Assembly (NCBI GenBank): GCA_018780265.1
Contig: JADMJV010000116.1
Location: 1-64,000 of the forward strand
DNA length: 64,000 nucleotides
Reading direction: 5' to 3'
Source: a bacterium
GTDB taxonomy: Bacteria > Vulcanimicrobiota > Xenobia > Xenobiales > JADMJV01
The notes under the pieces were generated by a model. It was not told where the DNA came from. It ran no database searches and saw only the letters and a list, made by a program, of their open reading frames with translations. A program made the translations under genes and the position numbers. Positions 40,977-49,230 of the stretch are shown here, in pieces; within the stretch, counting starts at the first letter, position 1, and every line of letters starts with the position of its first letter.

Positions 40977-42847
40977 TGCGTCCGGGTTTCACTTTTGGAA
41001 CCAAATTCGTCAGCCTGGTCCTGCTTTCGTGCGTGCTGCCCACCTGCGTAATGGGTTTGGTGGCTTATCGCTCGCAGCGTGTCCAGGGCGTCAATTCCAC
41101 CTCCAATCTGGTAGTTTCCCTGGCGGATTCCAGTTCTCATCAGATCGAGAGATGGCTCGATGAGCAACGGTCCACCGGCGAGGCCATCGCGCGCTCTCCG
41201 GACCTGTTGCAAGACTGGCAGGACCGCAATCGCTTTGCCAAAGATTCGGACGACTACTTCCTGGCTCTTTTCCGGCTCTACCGGGTGCTGCGTCTGTGCG
41301 ATGAGAGTTCGCGTTGGGTCACCGAGGTGCGCCTGGCCGACCGGGATGGCAAAGTGTTTTTGTCGGATAACAGTGAGGCCACCCAGGGAGAAGTGGCTCC
41401 AGAAGGGGCCCAATTGGATTTGGCCTCCGTGCTGGCGGGTGGCCGCTCGGTCTTTTCCAAGGTCTTTCTTGCGGTGGTGCCTGGTCCGCAGCATATGAAT
41501 TCGGTAGAGTTTAGCGTGGGGTTCCCTACGATGTGGCTGCTGTCTCCGGTCAAAGGAGAAGGTGAGGCGGTGGGAGTGGTGGCCTGTCGCATTGCTGTTG
41601 GCGATAGCGGACGACTTTTCCCCACCGAGGCGAAGAGCGTTCCGGTCGACGTGTTTCTGATTCGGAAAGACGGGCTGGTTATTTCCAGCAATCGGAAGAT
41701 TCATCCCCAGAGCTTCCGCCAGACGCTCCCGCCGGATGAAAACGGCAACGCATTTCCGCAGCCCAGCGTAAGCATGGTGGCCTATCAGGATTATTCCGGA
41801 CGGCCCGTTTATGGTGCCTGGGACCCGGTGCCCGGTACCGACATGGTGGTACTGGTCCAGATCAGCCAGGGTTATCTTGACTCCCGCACGGCCAGGGATT
41901 CGCTGATAGGCATCAGCTTGGGGCTGACTCTGGTGTTCTTTACGGTTGCTTTCTTGATGGCCGAACGATTGTTGAAGCCTTTGAAGCGTTTAACGAGAGC
42001 CGCTCAGGCGTTGGCCGAAGGCAACCGGAACGTTCGAGTCAATCTTTGTCGGGGTGACGAGATTGGGGCTCTGGGCGATACCTTCGATCGAATGGCCGGC
42101 GCGCTGGAGGCCACTTTGTTGGATCTGGAGACGGCTCGCGATGAGGCCCTGGAGGCCTATCGTGCAAAGGGGCGTTTTTTAGCCAATATGACTCACGAAC
42201 TGCGCACCCCCCTCAATGCCATCATCGGATACAGTGAAATGCTTATCACCGAGGTGGGTGAAGCCGGGCAGCAGCAATGGGTGGAGGACTTGCAGGTAGT
42301 GCGCCGGTCAGGCAAGGACCTGTTAGCCATGATCAACGGGATTCTCGACCTCTCCAAACTAGAGGCGGGCAAGCTCAATGTGGACGCTACGCCATTCTCT
42401 TTGGGCGAACTCTGTCAGGAAGTTTCTCTAGCGGTGGTTCCTTTGTTGCGCGAGAAGGACAATGAGTTTTTCTGCTCGTTTGAGCGGGCCGACGTGGTTA
42501 GCCTGGACCAGATGAAGGTGAAGCAAGTGTTGCTGAACCTGTTGAGTAACGCCGCCAAGTTTACCGAAAAGGGGCAGATCGAGTTGGGGGCCGAGGTGAG
42601 CGGCGATACGGTTCGCCTGTGGGTCAAGGATACTGGCATCGGGATGACCGAAGAGCAATCCAAGAGGGTCTTTGAGGAATTTGCCCAGGCCGATGATTCG
42701 ACCACTCGCAAGTATGGGGGCACGGGACTTGGTCTGACGATCGTGCGGCGATTTGTAGAGTTGATGGGCGGCACCATGGAAGTGGCCAGCCAGGTGGGAG
42801 TGGGAACCACCTTTACCGTGCACCTGCCCCGCGAATACGCAGCCTGA
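40976..42847 (+). CDS. Membrane sensor histidine kinase
   Basis: The 623-residue kinase has an N-terminal membrane segment (residues about 10-30), a large Cache-like extracellular domain (VRLADRDGKVFLSDN region), a second membrane segment (LIGISLGLTLVFFTVAFL), HAMP, HisKA (ANMTHELRTPLNAIIGYSE with phospho-His) and HATPase (NLLSNAAKF, DTGIGM, GTGLGL). No receiver is attached. Coupled to the binding-protein gene, it should convert ligand binding outside into His-Asp signalling; the divergent receiver-kinase is the obvious local acceptor. A terminator lies just after it. Confidence 0.92.
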   Translation: MRPGFTFGTKFVSLVLLSCVLPTCVMGLVAYRSQRVQGVNSTSNLVVSLADSSSHQIERWLDEQRSTGEAIARSPDLLQDWQDRNRFAKDSDDYFLALFRLYRVLRLCDESSRWVTEVRLADRDGKVFLSDNSEATQGEVAPEGAQLDLASVLAGGRSVFSKVFLAVVPGPQHMNSVEFSVGFPTMWLLSPVKGEGEAVGVVACRIAVGDSGRLFPTEAKSVPVDVFLIRKDGLVISSNRKIHPQSFRQTLPPDENGNAFPQPSVSMVAYQDYSGRPVYGAWDPVPGTDMVVLVQISQGYLDSRTARDSLIGISLGLTLVFFTVAFLMAERLLKPLKRLTRAAQALAEGNRNVRVNLCRGDEIGALGDTFDRMAGALEATLLDLETARDEALEAYRAKGRFLANMTHELRTPLNAIIGYSEMLITEVGEAGQQQWVEDLQVVRRSGKDLLAMINGILDLSKLEAGKLNVDATPFSLGELCQEVSLAVVPLLREKDNEFFCSFERADVVSLDQMKVKQVLLNLLSNAAKFTEKGQIELGAEVSGDTVRLWVKDTGIGMTEEQSKRVFEEFAQADDSTTRKYGGTGLGLTIVRRFVELMGGTMEVASQVGVGTTFTVHLPREYAA

Positions 42848-42861
42848 AAGAGGGCACAAAA

Positions 42862-42881
42862 AAAGGGCCCGGAGGCCCTTT
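42862..42881 (-). terminator. Rho-independent terminator for yjbQ
   Basis: On the minus strand, AAAGGGCC-TCCG-GGCCCTTT forms an 8-bp stem followed by a T-run (CCCTTTTTTTG). It lies 20 bases past the yjbQ stop. On the plus strand it can also end the histidine-kinase transcript, though with only a short T tail. Confidence 0.8.
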
Positions 42882-42900
42882 CGCATCGGTGGAACGGCGG

Positions 42901-43464
42901 CTAGATGCCCATCACCTGGACAAGAATCTCTCGGGTTCGGGGACGGTCCATTTCCAAGATGAAGACGCGCTGCCATCGACCCAGGGCGAGGTGACCATCC
43001 ATCACCGGCAGATGAACCGAGCAGCCGATGAACAGATGCTGGCAATGGGCGTGACCGTTGGCGCACTCATCGTCGCACATATTGACAGTCCGGATGTCGA
43101 AGTTGTTGTGATGATAATCTTCGGCGGGAGAAGCCAGTTGCTCTAGCTTCTTGTACATATCCTGAATCAGCAGGGGCTCGTGTTCCTGGATAACGATTCC
43201 ACAGGTGGTGTGGCGCGAATATACAAAAACGTTGCCTTCTTTGACGCCGGTTTTGGCAAGAAGATCCTGCACCGTTTCCGTGATATCGATGAACTCCGGT
43301 CCTCTACGGGTCTCAACAACCATTTTCGACACATACACTCCGGGCGTGCCTTTCGCACGGAGTTCGGGTTCGTTGATTACGGCGATGGGGCTTTTGCCAT
43401 TGCTGTGACCGTTACCGTTCCCATTCGCGTACTTGGTTGTTTCTGCTAAGAAATTGGCCTCCAC
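42901..43464 (-). CDS. YjbQ family protein
   Basis: This 187-residue UPF0047 protein has the core EFIDITETVQDLLAKTGV, VFVYSRHTTCGIVIQEHEP, the His/Cys-rich CANGHAHCQHLFIG and a closing ILEMDRPRTREILVQVMG. E. coli YjbQ has weak thiamine-phosphate synthase activity and its real role is unclear. A Gly/Asn-rich N-terminal extension (YANGNGNGHSNG) is unusual. GTG 43464 follows GGAGG by five bases. A consensus promoter lies about 210 bases upstream and a strong terminator follows. Confidence 0.88.
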   Translation of the reverse strand: MEANFLAETTKYANGNGNGHSNGKSPIAVINEPELRAKGTPGVYVSKMVVETRRGPEFIDITETVQDLLAKTGVKEGNVFVYSRHTTCGIVIQEHEPLLIQDMYKKLEQLASPAEDYHHNNFDIRTVNMCDDECANGHAHCQHLFIGCSVHLPVMDGHLALGRWQRVFILEMDRPRTREILVQVMGI

Positions 43465-43555
43465 AAATACCTCCAGATGCCTCTCTGGCCAAGGCGATCG
43501 GCCCGGCCTTCGGCGGTTGACATGAGAATCCTGCCCCTGTTTCGTCGAAGGAAAT

Positions 43556-43582
43556 TCACTCTCTGGCAGCTTTGACGTACAT
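43556..43582 (-). CDS. Possible leader micro-ORF (8 codons)
   Basis: In the yjbQ leader an ATG lies seven bases after GGGAGG and reads MYVKAARE, then stop. The ribosome site is as good as that of yjbQ. It could be a regulatory leader peptide or a chance micro-ORF; nothing else supports it. Confidence 0.2.
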   Translation of the reverse strand: MYVKAARE

Positions 43583-43680
43583 TCCTTCGCCTCCCAAGTG
43601 CGTCTGCAAAGCCGTTCCGAAAGGTCGTTTCAGCAGGGTACTGAGGGAGTTGGACCGGGGCGGTGCTCAAAACCTCGCCC

Positions 43681-43709
43681 ATTGTAATCCCACTCAATGA
43701 ACTTTGCAA
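43681..43709 (-). promoter_or_regulatory. Sigma-70-type promoter for yjbQ
   Basis: On the minus strand TTGCAA (43709-43704) and TACAAT (43686-43681) are separated by exactly 17 bases. Transcription would start near 43675, giving a leader of about 210 bases before the yjbQ GTG. It lies upstream of yjbQ and after the end of the lysA-type fusion. Confidence 0.5.
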
Positions 43710-43743
43710 GATAAAGTGAGCATAATTTTGCTTGAACTTCGTT

Positions 43744-46062
43744 CTATTTTTTGCCCAGGCAATACTCGGCTGCGGGAGGTCTTAGATTGTAGGTCGAGGC
43801 CATACTCGCTCCATAGGCCCCGGCGTTATCGATCAGTACGACGTCTCCTACCTCGGACGCCGGCATCCAGCGGTCGTGTCCCAGCACATCTCCGCTCTCA
43901 CAGATGGGTCCCACTACGTCTACCTTCCAGGTGGGTGGCTGTTGCCAACGACTCAAGTTGACGATGGGGTGATAGGCTCCATAAAGGGCTGGTCGGATCA
44001 GCGTATTCATGCCAACCTCCAGTCCAAGATAGCGTTTCTCTCCCTTTTTCTTGATTTGGGTGATGCGGGCCAGCAAGACCCCGGCCTCCGCCACCAGGTA
44101 ACGTCCTGGCTCGAGCCATAGCTTTCGGCCCGGGTGCAATTCCAAAAAAGCCTGCAGGGATTGGTGTAGCCGGTTGAAATCGAGTCGCTGTTTGCCTGGT
44201 CGATCGGGTATGCCCAGACCTCCCCCTAGATTGAGCACCTGTGCCTCGGGGAAGTTCTCATCGGCCGCACGGTAGAGAAATTGAGCGGTCCGAACCCAGT
44301 GCTCGGCGTCGGTGATGCCGCTGCCGGCGTGGCTGTGCAGACCGATCACCGTTACCTGGTGCTGCTTGAGCAAGCGCTTCAGATCGGGCCAATGATCCGG
44401 GCTGATGCCAAACTTGGAACTGTCGCCCGCGGTGCGCACATGCTTGTGGTGGCCGGATCCTGCCCCGCTATCCAGGCGCAACAGGACCTCCCGCCCGGCA
44501 AACACCTCGGGCCAAAGGCGCAGGGCTTCCACGTTATCCAGGGTCACCCAGCAGTTTTGCTCAAAGGCCAGAGTGTACTCTTCGGCCTTTACATAGTTGG
44601 GAGTGAACAGGCGCCGCGCCCCAGCGCCAGCGGCTCGCTCCAATTCACCGGGCGACACGCACTCCAGTCCAAAGCCCAGGTTGACCAGTTGCTGCAAAAT
44701 CTCCGGGTGAGAGTTCGCCTTGAGGGCGTAGAGGCAGTTTTCGACCGCGCTCAAACTCAGGACTTCCCGGGCGCGCACCTCAACGCTGGGGAGATGGTAG
44801 ACGTAGCCCGACCCCATCTCGAGCAGTTCATCGGCCCGGTCCATCCACCAGAAATGGGCCTGAGCCTGCGAACTTTGCTCGGCCCGACTCTCCAATTGTT
44901 GGTAAGTAGGGCCAAAAGTCTCGGATTCCTGTCCGCCGCCAAAAAGCAATGCGTGTAAGGGAATCAGAAGTCTTTCGGCCTGGTCTTCGTGAACGACCAG
45001 ACTGAGGCTGACGTCGCTAGATGCCTGACTGACCAGATGGATAGGGTGCTCATCAAAGAGCTCCAAAGCGGGTCCCAATTGGGGCAACATCTGGCGTATC
45101 TTGTTGCCCAGAAAATGGATCGAGGCGCAGTCGCGCAACAGGTCGACCTGGCAGTCCAGTCTTTGTGATAGTTGCTCGCGCTGAGGCGCCGAGATTTTTT
45201 GGCCGGGGTCCAGGGTCATGGTCACGCTGGTTTGCGAGGTGGCTAACAGGTCGACCGACAGTCCCAGTCCGGCCAACTCTTGAAAGGCCTGGGCCAGAAA
45301 GCCGGGACGACGCCACATCCTTTGGCTTTGCAGGGTGAGCAGTTGCACCTGCTCCGAGGTGGCCAGAGCTATCACCGCGCTGGCTCCGACCGCCTGAGGC
45401 ATAATCTGACTGGCTGGCCAATCGGGTCTTTCCAGCCAACCAATTTCGGCCACGATGTCACACTGGGCCAGCGTATCCAGCACGGCCGAATCAAGCTCTA
45501 ACCCGCGCAATCTGACCAACTCTTGAGCGCACAGCGAATCCAACTGCCGCAGCAGGCGGGCCTGGGGTATGTGACGGGGATCGGCGCTGAAAAATGCCGG
45601 CCTGTCCAGCCAAAACTTGCACAAATCCGGTTTCCAGGCCCTGGCCAGCACGGCCAGAAGCGGCTCTCCCAGGCCGTCGTGGTCGGGACACACCCAGGCC
45701 GCGGCCGTGGGCGGTACTCCCAGGCGCAACTCCTGCGGAGAAAGGTAGCTTAACCCCCATTGAGTGGCCAACTGATGGGCACGTTGCTGGCCTACCCAGT
45801 GGGTCAGGCGGGAGGTAAAGTCCGAGGGGACTTGCTCCAGCCAGTCTACCGCCTGAAACCATCGTTCTAACTGCTCTCGCCCCGCAGGCTGCAGTTGCAG
45901 GCTGTCCGCCAGTTGCTGGCGACCGACTCGGGCCTGCGGTTGAGAGCTTTGGAGAATCCACTGGTGGTGCTGCTCACTCAACCCCACCAGCAGTCCCTGC
46001 GATTCAGTCCCTGGGGGTTGCTGGCAAATGCTGGCTTGCGGGGCGAGATGAATGAGTTGCAC
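43744..46062 (-). CDS. Fused aspartate kinase-like / diaminopimelate decarboxylase
   Basis: This 772-residue protein has an N-terminal aspartate-kinase-like part (about 1-330). It includes WLDRPAFFSADPRHIPQARL and an ACT region (SQRMWRRPGFLAQAFQELAG). A C-terminal PLP-dependent diaminopimelate decarboxylase follows, with its Lys in NCLYALKANSHPE, HSHAGSGI and GPICESGDVLG. The order matches LysAC fusions. The kinase part lacks the FGGTS nucleotide motif, so only the decarboxylase (last step of lysine synthesis) is likely active. I choose GTG 46062, five bases after GGAGG. It is divergent from the UbiD gene. Confidence 0.88.
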   Translation of the reverse strand: MQLIHLAPQASICQQPPGTESQGLLVGLSEQHHQWILQSSQPQARVGRQQLADSLQLQPAGREQLERWFQAVDWLEQVPSDFTSRLTHWVGQQRAHQLATQWGLSYLSPQELRLGVPPTAAAWVCPDHDGLGEPLLAVLARAWKPDLCKFWLDRPAFFSADPRHIPQARLLRQLDSLCAQELVRLRGLELDSAVLDTLAQCDIVAEIGWLERPDWPASQIMPQAVGASAVIALATSEQVQLLTLQSQRMWRRPGFLAQAFQELAGLGLSVDLLATSQTSVTMTLDPGQKISAPQREQLSQRLDCQVDLLRDCASIHFLGNKIRQMLPQLGPALELFDEHPIHLVSQASSDVSLSLVVHEDQAERLLIPLHALLFGGGQESETFGPTYQQLESRAEQSSQAQAHFWWMDRADELLEMGSGYVYHLPSVEVRAREVLSLSAVENCLYALKANSHPEILQQLVNLGFGLECVSPGELERAAGAGARRLFTPNYVKAEEYTLAFEQNCWVTLDNVEALRLWPEVFAGREVLLRLDSGAGSGHHKHVRTAGDSSKFGISPDHWPDLKRLLKQHQVTVIGLHSHAGSGITDAEHWVRTAQFLYRAADENFPEAQVLNLGGGLGIPDRPGKQRLDFNRLHQSLQAFLELHPGRKLWLEPGRYLVAEAGVLLARITQIKKKGEKRYLGLEVGMNTLIRPALYGAYHPIVNLSRWQQPPTWKVDVVGPICESGDVLGHDRWMPASEVGDVVLIDNAGAYGASMASTYNLRPPAAEYCLGKK

Positions 46063-46160
46063 GAGGTCCTCCGACAAAAGATGAGATTGCCTTCTGTTTC
46101 GGAGGAGCCACACCCCTTCCGGTGAGAGGGGGTTGGCGGTCGGGTCGTGTAGCAAGGCGA

Positions 46161-48017
46161 ATGGCAAGATTGAGCGCTTACAATTGTACCTCTGAGGCTG
46201 TGGCCGATTTGGCCCGCACCGGCCAGTTGCTGGTTTTTGACGAGCCGATTCGGGCCCAACAAGAGATCTCGGCCGTGTTGCGCCGCCTTTACCAGGCGGG
46301 CGGGCCGGCCATTTTGTTCACCCGAGTGGAAGATTCGGCCTTTGCAGTGGTGGGCAACCTCTATGGTACCCCTCAGCGAGCCCGCTACCTGCTGCGTCAT
46401 GGCCTTGCTCGAGTGGAGAAGGTGATGCGTCTCAAAGGCGACCCCGGGGCTTTTCTTCGAAAACCCTGGAATTATTTGGATTTGCCTCTTAGTCTGCCGC
46501 ATTTGTGGCCACGTCGACAGGCCAGGGCACCCGTGCTCAGTCGGCGAATCTCCCTGAGTCAGTTGCCACGCTACATCAGTTGGCCGCAGGATGGTGGTCC
46601 ATTCATTACTCTGCCGTCGGTCTATAGCGAACATCCCGATCGGCCCGGGTGGTTGAGGGGCAATCTGGGAATGTATCGCGTGCAGTTGGCGGGCAATGAC
46701 TATGTGGCTGACCGCGAAGTGGGACTTCACTACCAGTTGCACCGAGGCATTGGCATTCATCATCAGGCAGCCGCGGCCCGCAAACAGAAGCTGTGGGTGA
46801 ATGTTTTTGTGGGGGGGCCCCCGGCCCTTACCTGGGCTGCCGTCATGCCCTTGCCCGAGCATATCCCCGAACTGGTCTTTGCGGGAGCCCTGGCCGGGCG
46901 GCCGATTCGCATGACGCAAACCCCCCACAGCCCGGTGCCGGTGGCCGCCGAGGCCGATTTTGTGCTCATCGGTTGGATCGATCCGGTGGCCACCAAGCCC
47001 GAGGGCCCCTTTGGAGATCATCTGGGCTACTACAGTCTTCAGCACCCTTTTCCCGTGCTTCAAGTAGAGGCCGTCTACCATCGTCCTGGAGCCATCTGGC
47101 CCGTCACCACGGTAGGTCGCCCCCCCCAGGAGGACACCACCTTTGGCAAGTTGATTCACGAAATGACGGACCCGGTGCTACCCACGGTGTTGCCTGGAGT
47201 GAAACAGGTGCATGCCGTAGACGCGGCCGGCGTTCATCCGCTCTTGCTGGCGGTGGCCAGCGAGCGCTATACGCCTTTCCAAAAGCGCAGTCGACCTCAG
47301 GAGTTGCTCACTTGCGCTCACGCTATTTTGGGCCAGGGCCAGTTGTCGCTGGCCAAGTATTTGATGATTGTCGCTCAAGAAGACGACCCGGGCCTGGATT
47401 GTGGCAATGTGGCCGCTTTTCTGGGCCACCTGCTGGCGCGAGTGGACTGGCGACGAGATTTGCATTTCCAGACTCAGACCACCATGGATACGCTTGACTA
47501 TAGTGGCGGCAAGCTCAATCAAGGATCCAAGCTGGTCATTGCGGCCGTGGGAGATGCCCAACGACAACTGGCCACCCATTGGTCGGGCGATTTCTCCCTG
47601 CCCCAGGGCTTCGGCGCTCCCCAGGTGTGCCTGCCCGGGGTGCTGGCTCTGCAAGGCCCCGGCTACCATTTTGACTCGAATTTGGGCCTGGATCCTACTC
47701 TCGTGTCCCTCGAGACAACCCCCATGGATCATCCTCTGGCGGCTTTCCCGCTGTGGGTAGTGGTGGATGATAGCAAATTTGTGGCCGGTCACCTCGATAA
47801 TTTTCTGTGGGCGGTATTCACTCGTTCCAATCCGGCCGCCGACGTCTACGGGGTGGACCCGTTTACCTACCAGCGCCACTGGGGTTGCCGGGGCTCTCTG
47901 ATTATCGACGCCCGCACTAAGCCTCATCACGCCCCGGCCTTGCAAGAAGATTCCCGGGTGCTGGCTCGGATCCAACGCTGGGGTCAACGAGGTCAACCCC
48001 TGAGTGGTTGGATATGA
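46161..48017 (+). CDS. UbiD-family decarboxylase
   Basis: This 618-residue protein matches UbiD-type decarboxylases, which need prenylated FMN: LGMYRVQLAGNDYVADREVG, LPEHIPELVFAGALAGRP, PEGPFGDHLGYY with the catalytic Glu region, and WGCRGSLIIDARTKP near the end. In bacteria with mqnE, a UbiD homologue decarboxylates dihydroxynaphthoate in menaquinone synthesis, so this is a candidate for that step. ATG 46161 gives MARLSAYNCTSEA. The gap to the divergent lysA-type gene is 98 bp. No ubiX-like gene is in the window. Confidence 0.9.
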   Translation: MARLSAYNCTSEAVADLARTGQLLVFDEPIRAQQEISAVLRRLYQAGGPAILFTRVEDSAFAVVGNLYGTPQRARYLLRHGLARVEKVMRLKGDPGAFLRKPWNYLDLPLSLPHLWPRRQARAPVLSRRISLSQLPRYISWPQDGGPFITLPSVYSEHPDRPGWLRGNLGMYRVQLAGNDYVADREVGLHYQLHRGIGIHHQAAAARKQKLWVNVFVGGPPALTWAAVMPLPEHIPELVFAGALAGRPIRMTQTPHSPVPVAAEADFVLIGWIDPVATKPEGPFGDHLGYYSLQHPFPVLQVEAVYHRPGAIWPVTTVGRPPQEDTTFGKLIHEMTDPVLPTVLPGVKQVHAVDAAGVHPLLLAVASERYTPFQKRSRPQELLTCAHAILGQGQLSLAKYLMIVAQEDDPGLDCGNVAAFLGHLLARVDWRRDLHFQTQTTMDTLDYSGGKLNQGSKLVIAAVGDAQRQLATHWSGDFSLPQGFGAPQVCLPGVLALQGPGYHFDSNLGLDPTLVSLETTPMDHPLAAFPLWVVVDDSKFVAGHLDNFLWAVFTRSNPAADVYGVDPFTYQRHWGCRGSLIIDARTKPHHAPALQEDSRVLARIQRWGQRGQPLSGWI

Positions 48018-48081
48018 GAACGGCTCAATTCTGCTGGGTGAAAAATCCAGGGTTTCCGAGGCCAGAACAGAAACCCAGATC

Positions 48082-49230
48082 ATGCAGCCGACGGCTACCC
48101 ACATCCCTTTTCACAAACCCTACTGTGCGCCCGCAGCCGAAGGCTACTTGCGCACCACCTTGCAAAGCGGAAGATGGGCTGGCAACGGTCCCTTCGGCCA
48201 AAAGTGTCGACAGCGTCTGAGTCAATTGTTTCACGGGGCTGCCGTGTTTTTGACTCCCTCCTGCACGGCCGCTCTCGAGATGGCCGCGGTAATTTTGGGT
48301 ATTGGTCCCGGGGACGAGGTGATTGTGCCCGCCTTCACTTTCGTAAGTTCTGCCTCGGCTTTTGCTCTGCTCGGGGCAACCCCCATCTTTGTGGATGTGG
48401 AACCGAGCACTCTCAATCTGAACCCAAAATTGTTGGAATCGGCCATTTCGCCACGCACCAAGGCTATTGTTCCGGTGCATTATGCTGGTGTCGCTTGCGA
48501 CATGGAAAAGATCATGAAGATAGCCGCTCGTCACAACCTGGAGGTTGTAGAAGACAACGCTCACGGGCTCTTTGGCTCTTTGAACGGGCGCTCTCTGGGA
48601 ACGTTCGGGTCGCTCTCCACGCTGAGTTTTCACGAGACCAAGAATGTCAGTTGTGGCGAAGGAGGGGCGCTTGTCGTCAATCGAGCCGACTGGATTGAGC
48701 GGGCCGAGATAGCCCAGGAAAAAGGCACCAATCGCTCGCGTTTCTTGATGGGGCTGATCGATAAGTACACCTGGGTGTCGCCCGGCTCCAGCTATCTGCT
48801 GAGCGACCTGAATTCGGCTCTGCTGTGGGCCAATCTTGAGCAGATGGAGCACGTTCAGCGACACCGTACCGACTTGTGGAATCGCTATCAGACCGGTTTG
48901 GCCGATTGGTGCTCCAGGTTGGGGATCGGGCAGCCGTTCGTGCCGGCCGGTTGCCAGCATCCCGCCCACCTCTATTACTTAATGTTGCCCGATCTGGAGA
49001 AACGCCAGCAGTTGATGCTCTATCTGCGCGAGTACAATGTTCAGGCTGCTTATCACTATCAACCGTTGCATTCGTCGCCGATGGGCCTGCGCTACGGCGG
49101 CCAACAATCTGTTTGTCCGGTGGCCGAAGCGGCCGCGGCCCGAATGTTACGCCTGCCCCTCTATGCGGGCCTGACTCACGAAGATCAGGCCCGAGTTGTA
49201 GAGGTACTGCTGGCCTGGAGTGGAGCATGA
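48082..49230 (+). CDS. rffA: dTDP-4-amino-4,6-dideoxygalactose transaminase
   Basis: This 382-residue PLP aminotransferase of the DegT/DnrJ family aligns along its length with RffA/WecE: FLTPSCTAALEMAAVILGI, DEVIVPAFTFVSSASAFAL, PVHYAGVACDMEKIM, the PLP-Lys segment SFHETKNVSCGEGG, EKGTNRSRF and DKYTWVSPGSSYLLSDL. It makes dTDP-4-amino-4,6-dideoxygalactose for surface glycans. ATG 48082 fits the family start. Its stop overlaps the next gene as ATGA. Other genes of the sugar pathway are not nearby. Confidence 0.93.
   Translation: MQPTATHIPFHKPYCAPAAEGYLRTTLQSGRWAGNGPFGQKCRQRLSQLFHGAAVFLTPSCTAALEMAAVILGIGPGDEVIVPAFTFVSSASAFALLGATPIFVDVEPSTLNLNPKLLESAISPRTKAIVPVHYAGVACDMEKIMKIAARHNLEVVEDNAHGLFGSLNGRSLGTFGSLSTLSFHETKNVSCGEGGALVVNRADWIERAEIAQEKGTNRSRFLMGLIDKYTWVSPGSSYLLSDLNSALLWANLEQMEHVQRHRTDLWNRYQTGLADWCSRLGIGQPFVPAGCQHPAHLYYLMLPDLEKRQQLMLYLREYNVQAAYHYQPLHSSPMGLRYGGQQSVCPVAEAAAARMLRLPLYAGLTHEDQARVVEVLLAWSGA

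Noticed and set aside
43446..43709. 87-codon minus-strand frame before yjbQ
   Set aside because: It overlaps the predicted promoter and the yjbQ start in another frame and has no sensible start signal.
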